Origin: Misgurnus anguillicaudatus
Taxonomy: Eukaryota > Chordata > Actinopteri > Cypriniformes > Cobitidae
DNA length: 64,000 nt
Assembly (NCBI RefSeq): GCF_027580225.2
Contig: NC_073337.2
Location: 10,365,001 to 10,429,000, forward strand
Reading direction: 5' to 3'
The notes below the pieces were generated by a model. It ran no database searches, had not been told where the DNA came from, and saw nothing but the letters and a program-made list of their open reading frames with translations. The stretch's first letter is position 1. Each line of letters begins with the position of its first letter. Position numbers and translations under genes: made by a program. Of the stretch, positions 10,279 to 21,833 are shown piece after piece.

Positions 10279-11875
10279 TAGGGGTGTGACGAGATCTCGT
10301 GCGACGATTAAATATGTATCGCGAGATTAAGTGTGTCTCGCGAGATTTCTTGTGTAGGTGAAATTCTGGCCGTTTCTCAAATAAAAGACTGCATCCTTCG
10401 GAGGTCGCATTTTTAAACTGCATTTACTTCATAAAGACTGTCTTATTAGAGACTACTAACAATTATAAAGTTTACTAATAATTTAGTTAATCGCAAATTG
10501 TTGTAATATGCTCACGACTTGCGAATGTAATGCTCAGTTAATGATCTGAAATAAACCTTAATGACGTATGCAGCCTGCATATGCGACCTCCGGAGGATGC
10601 AGCTTTCTGTTTGACCCTTTGGCCAGTTACACCAAAAGCGTTTATGGCAGTTGCAGGCGCCTTTTTTAAATGATATTCTATGGGCATGGAGCGTTTGCGC
10701 GCTGAGCGCCTTGCGGTTTTTGCCGGCGGCCGCAGCACGCGCCTTTGAAGGAACACCGAGAGCGGAGAAGCGTCCGACATCATTCGCGTCTTTCCATTGT
10801 CCACTCGAATGAGGGGAGATGCGGGCCTTACGTTGTGGTGAGGGAAGTTTACAGTTGCTTTGAAGAACCGGACTCCACTCGCTCACTCTCTCCTGCGTGT
10901 TTGTGCACCTCTCACCCTCAAACAAGGTCAGAGCAAGCGTCATCTTTTTAAAGTTTCTGCTAATATGACAGTTAACAGCAAAAGAGCGCACGCTTCAATA
11001 TTTGATTGACAAGACAGCTGACTAGGTGGTTGCCTAGCAATATTAAAAGCCGCGTCGACTCGCACTGCTCTTTTTTTAAAAAAGGCAGTGCGTCGCGCCT
11101 TGCGTTTCCAAGCGTTTAAAGCGTGGTTGGTGTAATTAGCCTCTTACAGTGCATGCATTATATTCTGTCTTTTACTGCATTTGCTTTTTTGTTTATGTTT
11201 CCAATAATGTTCGTTTGGGAGCTCGTATGAAGTCTGAGACGTATTGTGTTTGTCTGGTGATCAGTGTCAGATGTGAAGTCTCAGCAGATTAAACCATCAC
11301 AGAGTTTACATGATTTAATGTCTGCATGTTCATTTCTATTGTAAAGAAATGGACGTATATTAAATATTCAAATGGATTTAAACTGTTTGGCTAAAAAATA
11401 AGCGTTTCTCTCCGTCTAAAGTGAAAGTGAAGATAGCGTCCGCGAGACGAGTCAACTATCTCCCCCTGCAGGCATTTGTTATAATATATACATAATGCTT
11501 TTTATTTATAGACCACAAATGTAATGTGTTTGTTAATGTTATGTTGTTTAATGTAACTTGGTTTTAATACTTTATTTGAACCAATTATTATTGCATCTTC
11601 GTTATTATGTAATTTTAAAGGCTACTGCTCACTTGGGTCTATTTTTATTACCCAAAAATAATAAATTACTTCATTATCAGTTAGTAAAATAATTGTTAGG
11701 GCCAGTCCTTGATTAGTTAAAACATTTAAAAATAACATGATTTCAGTTTCTTATTCATTTATTTTATCATCGAGGGTTTCTTAAAAAGTGTAAAGATATC
11801 GTCTCGTCTCGTTCTCGTGAACCCAATCTCGTGTCTCGTCCCGTCTCGTGGATTAAGTGTCTCGTCACACCCCTA
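10279..11875. mobile_element. hAT-type element (TAGGGGTGTGACGAGA ends), 1597 bp
   Basis: Ends TAGGGGTGTGACGAGA and TCTCGTCACACCCCTA flank a GC-richer core. A perfect 8-bp duplication CTATATAC lies at 10271-10278 and 11876-11883. The subterminal regions are full of CTCGT/ACGAG repeats, as expected for transposase binding. It includes the palindromic MITE at 10620-11147. The 159-residue reverse frame at 10512-10991 runs through that MITE and shows no transposase domain, so I do not call it a gene. Confidence 0.95.
10620..11147. mobile_element. MITE with TTACACCAA ends
   Basis: Ends GGCCAGTTACACCAAAAGCG and CGTGGTTGGTGTAATTAGCC are inverted. The body is CpG-rich with repeated GCGCC/GGCGC. A truncated copy lies at 5516-5886. 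No target duplication is evident. Confidence 0.6.
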
Positions 11876-11906
11876 CTATATACTTGAAGTGAATATTGTT
11901 TATATA

Positions 11907-13013
11907 CACTTACCTAAAGGATTATTAGGAACACAATACTAATACTGTGTTTGACCCCCTTTAGCCTTCAGAACTGCCTTAATTCTATATGGCATTGATT
12001 CAACAAGGTGCTGAAAGCATTCTTTAGAAATGTTGGCCCATATTGATAGGATAGCATATTGCAATTGATGGAGATTTGTGGGATGCACATCCAGGGCATA
12101 AAGCTCCTGTTCCACCACATCCCAAAGATGCTCTTTTGGGTTGAGATCTGGTGACTGTTGGGACCATTTTAGTACAGTGAACTCATTGTCATGTTCAAGA
12201 AACCAATTTGAAATGATTCAAGCTTTGTGACATGGTGCATCAGAGGATGGGTACATGGTGGTCATAAAGAGATGGACATGGTCAGAAACAATGCTCAAGT
12301 AGGCTGCATTTAAACGATACCCAATTGGCACTAAGGGGCCTAAAGTGTGTCAAGAAAACATCCCCCACACCATTACACAACAAGGCATGATGGATCCATG
12401 TTCTCATTCTGTTTATGTCGAATTCTGACTCTACCATCTGAATGTCTCAACAGAAATCCAGACTTATCAGACCAGGCTACATTTTTCCAGTCTTCAACTG
12501 TCCAATTTTGGTGACAGTTTTCTATTTGTAGTGGAGATGAGTGGTACCCGGTGGGGTCATCTGTTGTTGTAGCCATCTGTCTCAAGGTTGTGCGTGTTGT
12601 GGCTTCACAAATGCTTTGCTGCATACCTCGGTTGTAACGAGTGGTTATTTCAGTCAAAGTTGCTCTTCTATCAGCTTGAATCAGTCGGCCCATTCTCATC
12701 TGACCTCTAGCATCAACAAGGCATTTTCGCCCACAGGACTGCCGCATACTAGATGTTTTTCCCTTTTCACACCGTTCTTTGTAAACCCTAGAAATGGTTG
12801 TGTGTGAAAATCCCAGTAACAGAGCAGATGCCACGCTCAAAATTGCTTAAATGACATTTTTCCCATTCTGACATTCAGTTTGGAGTTCAGGTTTTTGTCT
12901 TGACCAGGACCACACCCCAAATGCATTGAATCAACTGCCATGTGATTGGTTGTTTAGATAATTGCATTAATGAGAAATTAAACAGGTGTTCCTAATAATC
13001 CTTTAGATTAGTG
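11907..13013 (-). mobile_element. Tc1-like transposon, complete ends, dead transposase
   Basis: Terminal repeats CACTTACCTAAAGGATTATT (left) and AATAATCCTTTAGATTAGTG (right) lie next to TA on both sides (11905-11906 and 13014-13015), the Tc1/mariner target duplication. The length, 1107 bp, is short for a Tc1 element. The single transposase gene lies on the reverse strand and is broken. A second copy lies at 40409-41574 on the other strand. Confidence 0.95.
11940..12880 (-). pseudogene. Tc1-like transposase, inactivated
   Basis: The longest intact frame (12373-12840, reverse) contains the second helix-turn-helix (LLGFSHTTISRVYKERCEKG), the linker region and the first part of the DDE domain (WTVEDWKNVAWSDKS). 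Compared with the copy at 40.5 kb, about 41 bp are missing between 'FERG' and 'LLGF', which shifts the frame and removes part of the N-terminal DNA-binding region. The residue after the first catalytic aspartate motif WSD is K instead of E. A further frame change occurs around ATTTDDPTGYHSS. The C-terminal DDE part is present in other frames. It should be inactive. Confidence 0.9.
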
Positions 13014-13859
13014 TATCTGTCTATAACAGACAGGTATCCACACTATTTATCCCTCATCTAACCATAGTTCAATTATAAATGCATACAAATGTCTAAATAT
13101 GTGAGAAAAAGCAGCACAATTAGACAAAAAAACCCTTTTTTATATATGACCCACTCCCTAAAACCATATTAAAGTCTCAAAATCAAATTCTGAGATAATG
13201 AAAATTAAAAGTCAGATTTTAGCCATTAATTTCATTATGATTTTAATCTTTGACATGACCTTATTCAATCAGTATTAAAGACATGGACAAAAATGTTGAG
13301 AGACACAATTTTTGATAAGACAGCCACATTTATTTTGTTGACAGCCAGAAATCATTAGTATTTAGCCTATTTAAAACAACGCAAGAATTATGCTAATGTT
13401 AGCAGTTTTCATTTCGTTAGTGCTGAGGGGTTAGTTGTAACACAGCGTTACAATTAACCCCGCTGGGTCAAAATATTTTCAAGCCTACCAAAAAAGTTCC
13501 TAAGAGCTGCAGACATATTTTAAAATGATGCTATGTTTTCGTCAACAAGACACTGATTAGGATGACATAACATTGTTTTTGGTATCTTAAACACTAAACT
13601 TAGAAACCGAAAACAAAACATATGATGAAAAAATGTACTTACATGCAACCAAAACACTCTTTCATCAATAACTTATTATACCTTTCCATTAATTTGTTTT
13701 TTGGCAGCAAAACAAAACGCTCAACCCTGTGCAGCATTGTAAACGGTCTGTGTTACAACTAACCCTGTATTAGTTTTGCCCCGTGCACAATATCTGGAGG
13801 ACCCCCAGTAAAACCACCAAGGGTTCGCGGACCCCTTGTTGAAGACCCATTCTTTAAGT

Positions 13860-14720
13860 AAATTGGCTTAAATTGTTTTTTGTTATTGTACCTTGACAAA
13901 TTAATTATGTAAATGACCCTTGGGTGTTAAAGACTTGCACTCCTCGCATCGCTATAGTGTTTGCCCTGTCATCTACATAATTGATCAAACTCTCCTTTAA
14001 AAAGTTGAAAAAAAATCCATGACATGGCCCTTTCAAAGCAAACATAAAAACATGGTCTAATGGCTTGCTAGATAAGCTGTTCTCCGGAGCGCTGTTCAGT
14101 GTAGGAACATTTGTGGGTTAATGAGGTGACTTTGGGATTTGCATTTTCTATCTGACAACAGTGCCACAGATTGTAATGCAGGGCATCGCCATGGCAACGT
14201 CTCCTCCACATCAGCCTGCTTTAGGGCAGGTTAGTCAGTTGTGTTGTTATGGTCAAGGCTCGGCACTGAGCCATGAGCTATCATCATCGTGACACTGAGA
14301 GACCCCGAAGGCAGTGACCCTTTAATAAATATATGCTCCTGTTCTGAGATCATATCAAGGGGTCGTATGATGTGAGTAATAAAAATGAAAAATCTGACAA
14401 CACAGCCATACTGAAAAAATTAAGAAGAAATTCTGGCACCTCTACTGAATATCGTTCAGCTCCATTAAAGTTGATGAAAACGATACTCTTACATGACATA
14501 GCTCAGTGGTCAGGGTGACAATAAATGTAATGGTTACTTCACGTCTGGTTTTAGTGTCTGCATGGATGAATAAGATTTATCATCTATTCTGTCTTGAATT
14601 TTGGACACTGTCATGTGTAATCTTTTTATTGCTTACTTTCCCTGTTTGGTTGTCTGCATTGTGACCATTCTGATCTGCATTATTCGACCCAACATAAAAA
14701 TGTTTTGCTGAACTTTTGTT
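13860..14720. other. Unique gene-free stretch with an X-box-like site
   Basis: No gene or transposon is recognised. The part from 14100 to 14345 has a balanced base composition and motif-like blocks, including GCCATGGCAAC at 14188-14198, which matches half of an RFX X-box. It could be a conserved non-coding element, but I cannot test this. Confidence 0.35.
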
Positions 14721-14724
14721 TTTA

Positions 14725-14775
14725 TATTTACTTGTAGGCATTTTTCCGATGCTTTTATCCAAAGCGACTTACAAA
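14725..14775 (-). repeat. SINE/L2-type tail fragment
   Basis: Read on the reverse strand, the block at 14744-14772 contains GTAAGTCGCTTTGGATAAAAGCATC, here quoted only by its position and its core CTTTGGATAAAAGC. This is the 3' tail typical of fish tRNA-derived SINEs and their partner L2 LINEs. The complete SINE at 24971-25120 carries the same tail. No tRNA-like head is seen here. Confidence 0.55.
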
Positions 14776-15603
14776 AACAGAAAAAGCTATTTGTCATAGT
14801 AAAACAATGAGAGAGCCATTACAAAGTCTTATTCAGCATACAAAGTTTCACAAACTCTTTAGAGAAAGACAGAACATTAGATTAAGTTTTTTATACGTAC
14901 TGTAGGTGTTCACATAAGGGTTGCGAGATGTTTTTTGAATGTTGATTGGGATGCGGCTGAACGGTCGGAGTTTTGGAAATTTCACCAGCAAGGACCGGTG
15001 AAGGTGAATGAGCGGGAGAGGGCTTTTCGACTCTTTAGTGAAGGTCCCACAAGATGTCTTTCATTTGCTGACTGCAGAGTTCTGGATGGGGTCTGAATGT
15101 GAAAGAGGGATTGGAGGTGTTTTTAATTATTAAGAAAGTTGATATACAATACGTTTTAACTTTTGGTGCACAATGAAAACCCTGTGTACATTTCTACAGA
15201 AGAGAGTTTCAGATCTTTTTTATTTTTGATCGAAATTACTCTTTCCTCGCCAGCGGTTTTTTAAAAGTTGCCAGTCAGCGCCAGCATTTTTTATTATTTT
15301 CACAAAAGTTTAATGCCTTCCAGAAAATGTTCTTCTTTAAATATATAAACATACAATATATCAAATGAAAGAACAGACCCTCCGCTTACAAAAAAATGTT
15401 TCATCCTATTTTTGTTTGTTCTCTTTTTATTAACTTTCAAATATGGGTAGGTTTCTTTAAAAAGAAAAAAATTGAGCAAAAAGCTGAGATAATTGCATTT
15501 TTGTAAAGGGCTTTTGTTAGAGATCAGATTCAGAGCGATGATCAAAACATACAAAGAGTATTTTACTGTTGAGTGAATTCTTCAGAGTTTTATAAGTTGG
15601 GTG

Positions 15604-17296
15604 CAACACAGTCTCAAGGCAAGTCGTGTATTAGTAACAAATATTTTGATTAATTAATTAATTAATTTCCGCTGTTTTTCATGTCTCTGGAGACTAATGT
15701 CTTTTTCATCCTTCCCAGCACAAATTTCTATCAATAGCTGTGTCTGTGGCATGACTTTCTTTATCGTGTCATTTTATATTTTGCTTTCTCATCGTTCTTT
15801 CCTATTTTTAAATCATTGTCACTTGGGTTTGCGTTAGGATGTAATTTTATGCATTGGTTTCTACATGTTTTGCATCTGCTTTTAAAAGTATTTTCGTCTG
15901 GAGTTGGGGTTTGGGTTAGTAAGTCGCAGAAAGTGATTCTAACCCAAACCCTAAGCGACAATGGTCAAAAAATAGGAAACAACAATGAGAAAACAAAATA
16001 TAAAAAATGACACGATAAAGAAAGTCATCCCACAGACACGAACAGCCATTGATAGAAATTCGTGCTGGGAAGGACGAAAAAGACACTCGTCTCCGGAGTC
16101 ACGAAAAACAGCAGCAATTCGTGTCAGCAAACACAAATAAATTAATAAAAATGTTCGTTACTAGGGATGTTAACAATTAATCGATCTTCGATTATTTGTC
16201 AATAAGAATTAAATTGATAAAACTTAACGATTGTCGAAAAAGCAAGCACGTTTGTGCGGCGCCTGCGCAAAGCACATACACAGCTGGTGAAAAAAATAAA
16301 AAGTGCGAAGAAGTTAAACTAGCCATGATCACAATGATGCTCGATGCCAAACACACACTTGGGCTTTTTGTCCTAATTCGAGACGAGGCTGGCTGCTAAC
16401 GTAACAAAATTGCATCCGCAGTGGATCTGAGAGGGTCTGATGCCGAAAATCTAAACAGTTAGGATACTGAAAGCAAAGACCCTCTTCAGGGAAGCCTGCA
16501 AGATTAGCATAGCAGCGCTGCTAACGCTGCTTTAGGGAAGGCGTCCAGAAGCCGTTTTTAATAAACAGATTAAAATGAAAAACTTAAATTCTGGCAAGAA
16601 ACTGTTAAATGTAAACTGTAACTGACTGTCGTTACACTCTGAACTCCCGCAACATATATCATTGATCATCATCATGACTGGCTGAGGCGCTACACGCTAA
16701 ACACTGTTGCGGGTTTTCTAATGGAAGGTTGAAGTCTTCATAACATAAGCATCTTTGCTGAAAGTACGCCGCAGGTCTAAAGCTGAGGTAACGACGGGAA
16801 AAGTGCCCTTTCGTGTGCTTCTTATATATAATTATTACAACAAGCGGTGTATCGACGACTCAGAAAGCGAGGTGAACAACTAGAAAAATAACACTTGATG
16901 ATAATGAAACTTTTATTTTGTAATGGATGCATGCGACTGTGCGGAGTGGCCGTTATGAGGCGGAGTTTACTGTGTCTATTAGTCATTATATTTCGTTACG
17001 AGATTAAATTGATGATTTTTATCAAAACACCAACTACATTGACTCATTTTACAATCCCACTAGCATATTATTTAGACAAAATAAAATCTTTTAATTCGCG
17101 TGAGGAAGCTGGCGTTTTTATGCACACTTTTATGTCATCGGCTATATGCCACTGCTGTAATGGCTTATTGCACTATTACTGTTAACGATTATTCGATTGA
17201 TTGATCGTTAATTTAAATGATCATCGAATATGGGAAAATGCATAATTTGACATCCCTATTCGTTACTATAATACGACTTGCCTTGAGACTGGGTTG
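15604..17296. mobile_element. Foldback element, CAACMCAGTCTCAAGG ends
   Basis: Ends CAACACAGTCTCAAGGCAAG and CTTGCCTTGAGACTGGGTTG form an inverted repeat of about 35 bp. TTGGGTG (15597-15603) and TTGGGTA (17297-17303) may be a 6-7 bp target duplication. The interior contains long inverted arms built on TTGTC..CTAACCC and 'gacacgataaagaaagtc'. A related element spans 21834-23173. The hAT at 16162-17258 is inserted near its right end. No transposase is present. Confidence 0.75.
16162..17258. mobile_element. hAT-type element (TAGGGATGT ends), 1097 bp
   Basis: It starts TAGGGATGTTAACAATTAAT and ends GACATCCCTA, with subterminal CGATTA repeats. A perfect 8-bp duplication TTCGTTAC flanks it (16154-16161 and 17259-17266). 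It is the innermost of three nested elements. The interior has no transposase domain that I can recognise. Confidence 0.93.
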
Positions 17297-17549
17297 TTGG
17301 GTAAGAGCGCTCAATGGTGGATAATAATGGAAATAAGGATCGCCGTAAAAACTCGTCATTGACAGAGAAGCGTTTCTTTTAATCGACGAGATAACTCGCA
17401 ATGGAGGGAAAAGAGTTACAGTATGTGCTGTTGTAATCCAATGTACTCGTATTTAAAAAAGTGCAAAGATTGTTTCTCATAATATAACAGCTTGAGTAGT
17501 GAAAGTAGTGAAAAACAAGTAATTGTATTACTATTGTGAGGTAGCAGTC

Positions 17550-18492
17550 TTAAGCCAGGAGTATAGTCTGTTTTTTTACGTGTATGCAAATGTACGCACA
17601 CAGTCGAACGCACAGCCTTGCAAAATATAGTTTGTTTCGTACAGACAGCATGCGCATTGCGACAAAATGCAATGCATCTCCTGGGCTACAAAATACATTC
17701 TCCTGTAGGGGCATGCAAGACGTACGCATAAAATGTAGCAGGGTTTTAAAAATCCGGCTGTGCGTGTACAGTACTCGCGCACTCTTTTAATGATGAAAAT
17801 TGTGTCACGTAGGGTTGTGCAATGAATTATGTTTGATTTTCAATGACTAATTTTGATTTTAAACGATTACAAAAACAAGATAATCGTAATTGTGCGACAA
17901 TTATTGTGCAATTACAAATTGTGTGCTGCTGGACTGATGTGTTTGTAAGGCACTTCGAAGGCACCACTGCTTTGACATGTAGCCTATTGCAACACTTATT
18001 TAATAAAAAGGTTAAAGCGACCCTACACTTTTTTTAAATATGCTAATTTTCCACTTCCCCTAGAGTTAAACATTTGATTCTTACCGTCATGGAATCCTTT
18101 CAGCTGATCTCGGGTTCTGGCGCTAGCACTTTTGGCGTGGCTTGGCACAGTCCATTGAATTTGATTGGACCATTGGCATCGCGCTAAAATAACCAAAGAG
18201 TTTTGATATTTTTCCTATTTAAAACTTGACTCTTCTGTAGTTTCATCGTTTACTAAGACCGACAGAAAATTAAAAGTTGCAATTTTCTAGGCAGATATGG
18301 CTAGAAACTATACTCTCAATCAAGGACTTTGCTGATGTAAAATGGCTGCAGCAGGTGTAGTGATATTTCGCACTGCCCGAAAATAGTCCCCTGCTATTGA
18401 AAGTAGCAGGGTTTTGGCTTTTAATTGAGAATCCCTAGTGTCACGGACCCTCTCGTTTGCTGAAAAACGAGACTATACTTCGGCCTTTACGG
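17550..18492. mobile_element. Outer element with GTATAGTCT ends
   Basis: The left terminus CCAGGAGTATAGTCTG and, inverted, the right terminus CGAGACTATACTTCGGCC suggest one element of about 940 bp. It contains what looks like a hAT left end (TAGGGTTGTGCAATGAATTA, 17814) with no matching right end, and one arm of a TTAA palindrome (from about 18009). Boundaries are uncertain, and no target duplication is seen. Confidence 0.5.
18009..18440. mobile_element. Single-arm copy of the GACATTCCAC palindromic element
   Basis: Matches the left arm of the complete element at 26906-27565: CCCCTAGAGTTAAACATTTG, 'ttttggcgtggcttggca', AACTTGACTCTTCTGTAGTT, 'atggctgcagcaggtgtagtg'. It begins next to TTAAAG and stops near the centre of the palindrome, at 'aatagtcccctgctattgaaag', so the second arm is missing. 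Confidence 0.7.
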
Positions 18493-18919
18493 TCTCCAGT
18501 GGTTTATAATCTGTATGTGTGAGAACATGAGAGTGAGAGACAGACAGGGCGAGCTTACGGTCTGGGGATTTTGCTCTGTGAGACATAATTAAATCAACAA
18601 TGAAAGATTTGCAGAGAGCAGCCCTTTAAAATTTAATTTTCTTCTGCAAGACGTTGCATGGCAGCAGGGAAGATCTCTGATAGATGCGAATAGAGACATC
18701 AGGGTTAAGCAGAGGTTAACATCAGGAAACAATCCTCGGTTTCAACTAACAAACAAATCACTTTGTGTAAACGAGCTGCAAATCTGGAAGTAATTATTCA
18801 TTCATCTGGATAGAGCGGTTAACCGATGTTAGAACTTTGTATTAGTTCTAGTTAACATCATAAATTAACAGATAATAGCTTCACTCTCTTCACATACTCA
18901 ATGCACGTTAACTCATTGG

Positions 18920-19530
18920 GCCCTATTTTAACGATCTGAAACGCAAGTGCGAAGCGCAAAGCGCAAGTGACTTTGTGGGCGGATCTTGGGCGCTGTTGCT
19001 ATTTTCCCGGCGGGAGAAATAATTCTTGCGCCAGGCGCAAATCATTAAGGGGTTGGTCTGAAGTAGGTTCATTATTCATAGGTGTGGTTTGGGCGTAACG
19101 TCAAATAAACCAATCAGAACGCTATCCAACATTCCCTTTAAACGGAAGGGCGCAAGTTCCATGGCGGGTTGCTATTATTATGACGGATTTACCATGTATA
19201 GATAAAAAGTTTCTAATAATACTGGATACAATAAATCACAAATACAGTATTTTTTTATAGAGCGCTGTAGTTTTAAATTAGCTAGCTGTTTACTAGTGAG
19301 CATACTGCTAATATGAAGCTCTTTTGAAAACATTAGACAGCTTTAAGAGTATAAAATGTTTATCCGAGCCTGACTTGTGTTGACACTTTGAATTTGCATA
19401 TGCTGCCTAAATGTTATCTCGAAAGAAAACGCATTAAGCAGCCGTAGTAAACACACTTGACGTGTAGTGTACAAGCACCTGTTGTGTCCTGAGACAGTAG
19501 ATCAGAGCTGATCAGTGCCAAGATCTTCAT
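18920..19530 (+). mobile_element. Harbinger-like MITE, left part only
   Basis: Begins GGGCCCTATTTTAACGATCT, a terminus I associate with abundant fish Harbinger-type MITEs, followed by GCGCAAG repeats. No inverted copy of this end appears downstream, so the element is truncated at an undefined point. The family is from memory and is not testable here. Confidence 0.55.
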
Positions 19531-19599
19531 TATGAAGACCTGCTCCACTGAATGTGAAAGCCGCATTTGCCTGAAATTAACAGGCAACGCACAAACCTG

Positions 19600-20440
19600 T
19601 CGACTATCTGCAGGAAGATTTGACAGATGAAAGCTGAGATGGTGCTGAATTATTCTGAGACTTTATTCTATCAGAAGGGTTTCTGGACACAGCTGGGAAA
19701 TGCTGATGGTGTTTTGCATCTTACACGAATTCGTTGGATGTCATTTTGTTTGCCAGTATTTCTTTACTGGACCCCCACAAGACCAACAAACACAAACTCA
19801 CAAAAAAGCTATTCCTGAGAATGAATGAACTGGACAATAATGTAACATCAGTATGCAGAGAGCATGCAGTGACAGTCAAACAAAACCATGTTGCGTGTCT
19901 GTTGCGGGATTAATCCGGCATGCTGCGCGTTTATCGGCATCATTCAGAGGCGGGCAGGGAACGCAGGTGCGTGACGGTTCTGTGCCTGTCTGATAACTCT
20001 CACTATTGTCCAGCCTCACACAGTGTGACGGCACCAATCTGCTGTGAGAACAGTGGATGACCACGGCTGCTCAAAAATGCTCTCTTAATATCAGCACAGA
20101 GTCTTTAGAGAACATCAAGACTATTTTGCACGACAGATGTGCGCGCGTGTGTGTGTATTGCACCTCAGGGTAGAGCATTTATAGATATTCTTTTGAAAAC
20201 CTGAATTTCTCATTTTGGTGTAAAGGCTGCAGCAAGACAGCAAATTCCCTTCTGAAACTTTCTGCCTGGTTCAGCACTTTTAACAAAACGCTGATCGAGC
20301 TGCATAGAAACATGAACAGTCAGTATGAGTTCGGCAGGCGTACAATACTGGTGATGAAAATGTCTGAATGTCACTGAATTAATCAAAATTTCAAAGTGTC
20401 ATCTGCAAACAAATGAAGCTAGAGCTTTTCTCACATTCAA
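19600..20440. other. Gene-free stretch, unique-looking
   Basis: No transposon ends or gene are recognised. The block 19860-20100 is less AT-rich and includes GGATTAATCC (19908-19917), a paired bicoid-type homeodomain site. A short GTGTGTG run lies at about 20146-20156. Confidence 0.35.
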
Positions 20441-20797
20441 TGCTGGAGCCAGGGATTTTTCATAGGGGTGGCCAGGCAGGGGTCAGCAGTTATTCTCATA
20501 AAATATCATTATGCAAACAAACATGTCAATCATCCAACCCTAAAGTACATTTTTTAAAGTATTATAGGTGCCTAAATCACAATGATGTATAACATACAAT
20601 AGCTACAATACATTCATTTTAATTCAAATGTAATACATTTAAATTCACATAAAATTTATAGTCATAATTCACTGTTTTTGAAAACTATTTGATTGAATAA
20701 AACTGAACTTTTGAAATTCACTTTGAAACCAGAATTCATATCTCCCATTGCTGAAAAAACTTTATAAATACCAGAAAATCATGTCAATTATGTAGGC

Positions 20798-20958
20798 CAG
20801 TGGTTCCCAAACTTTTTCAGCATGCGGCCCCCCTTGTGTATGGTGCATTCCTTTGCGGCCCCCCCAACGAAAATTTGTGACAAAAACCTGTTCTAAAACT
20901 CAACATTTTAATAAAAAAAAACATTAAATTGCCCCGGCCCCCAGTTTGAAAACCACTG
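20798..20958. mobile_element. hAT MITE (CAGTGGTTCCCAAAC ends), 161 bp
   Basis: Ends CAGTGGTTCCCAAAC and GTTTGAAAACCACTG. A perfect 8-bp duplication ATGTAGGC flanks it (20790-20797 and 20959-20966), with TA at the centre as in Buster/Charlie-type hATs. The CAGTGGTTC end is typical of that group. Confidence 0.95.
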
Positions 20959-21247
20959 ATGTAGGCCACTGAAATGCATTTTATTATAAGAGTCATTTGG
21001 CTGCTACTCTTCCTGAAGAAGGATGCTATAGACGATTTCAGCAGTAAAAACATAAACAAACTTCTTTCTTTTACAAAAGTGGAAACCCATGCTTTTTTGG
21101 AAAATCTTGTGATGCTTATCAGTGCAAATGTGTCGCAAGAGTTTTGCGGTCCAAACATTATCATAGACATGATCGAGGTCCTCTAGATCAGTTTTTATAT
21201 GCAAGTCATTTTCATCTTGAAAATGCAATTCCAAGCAGGGTGGCCAG

Positions 21248-21793
21248 TAGGGCTGGGTATCGATTCAGATGTTCCAGATCGATTCGGTTTCAATTCACAA
21301 GCTATCAAATCGATTCGATTTCAATTCTGATAGATTTTTATACTCGATTCTGGATTAAACTCAATGAATATAGATTTAATACAAATACTATATAAAAAAA
21401 AGAACAGTGAACAGAAGTTTACAAGTGGGTAATTCATAAAAATAAATTAAAAGCCACAACACTATCGTTGTCGTCTTGCTTGTGAAATCGAAAATGCTTC
21501 CATACCTCTGACTTTTTATGTGAAGGTGGCATCAACGTCGACGAAGCACCTGAAACCGCCATTTTAAGCACTGAAAGCGCCTCTCGCTCCTTGATAACAT
21601 TGCGCAAGGCAAAAAAGCGGGTGACATCTAGTGGAGAAGACTAGTAATTAGATTAACGCTAATCTTACGTTCAATATTTGCTGAAAAAAATATGAATTTT
21701 TTTTTTATTCGTGGCCTTTGAGAATCGATTATGAATGGACCACGTTTTAAAAAACAATTAATGGAAAAATCTATTTTTTTTTGCCCAGCCCTA
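21248..21793. mobile_element. hAT-type element (TAGGGCTGGG ends), 546 bp
   Basis: Ends TAGGGCTGGGTATCGATT and TTTTTGCCCAGCCCTA. The perfect 8-bp duplication GTGGCCAG lies at 21240-21247 and 21794-21801. Subterminal GATTCG repeats occur on the left. No transposase. It interrupts the GGTGGCC-rich end of the surrounding composite. Confidence 0.95.
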
Positions 21794-21833
21794 GTGGCCA
21801 GCAGGGTGGCCGTGATTATGTCCATGGCAACAT

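Larger units (their letters stand above)
10014..13790. mobile_element. Middle element with AGCGGGGCA ends and GTTAGTTGTAAC motifs
   Basis: The left end GAGAGCGGGGCACAACC and the right end GTTTTGCCCCGTGCAC are inverted. Repeated subterminal 'ggggttagttgtaacac' motifs occur near both ends (about 10207 and 13428). The same motifs and ends appear in the element at 41872-44268. Its interior is split by the hAT at 10279-11875 and the Tc1 copy at 11907-13013. Boundaries are approximate, and I do not know the superfamily. Confidence 0.6.
9720..13851. mobile_element. Outer Charlie-like hAT shell with nested insertions
   Basis: The left end TAGAGGTCTCTAACCTTTTT and right end TTGTTGAAGACCCATT resemble the GGTCTTCAACC termini of Charlie-type hAT elements. 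Flanks CTTTAAAT (9712-9719) and CTTTAAGT (13852-13859) agree at 7 of 8 bases and have TA at the centre. Both arms carry 'gacccccagta'. Almost all of its length is a second element (about 10014-13790), which in turn carries a hAT and a Tc1 copy. It has no coding capacity of its own. Confidence 0.8.
15230..17420 (-). repeat. Host repeat with CCNGCCAGCG ends, interrupted
   Basis: The pieces 15230-15603 and 17297-17420 are, in reverse orientation, the two halves of the repeat seen at 26860-28003. Shared landmarks are 'gccagcgccagcattttt', AAATGTTCTTCTTTAAATAT, 'cagattcagagcgatgatc' and, beyond the insertion, GGGTAAGAGCGC and 'actcgtcattgacag'. The middle is occupied by a foreign element at 15604-17296. 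The open frame at 15300-15554 is part of the repeat and has no known domain. Confidence 0.7.

Noticed and set aside
10512..10991. 159-residue reverse-strand frame
   Set aside because: It lies in a CpG-rich MITE inside a hAT. The related sequence at 5.5 kb does not keep the frame, and no domain is visible.
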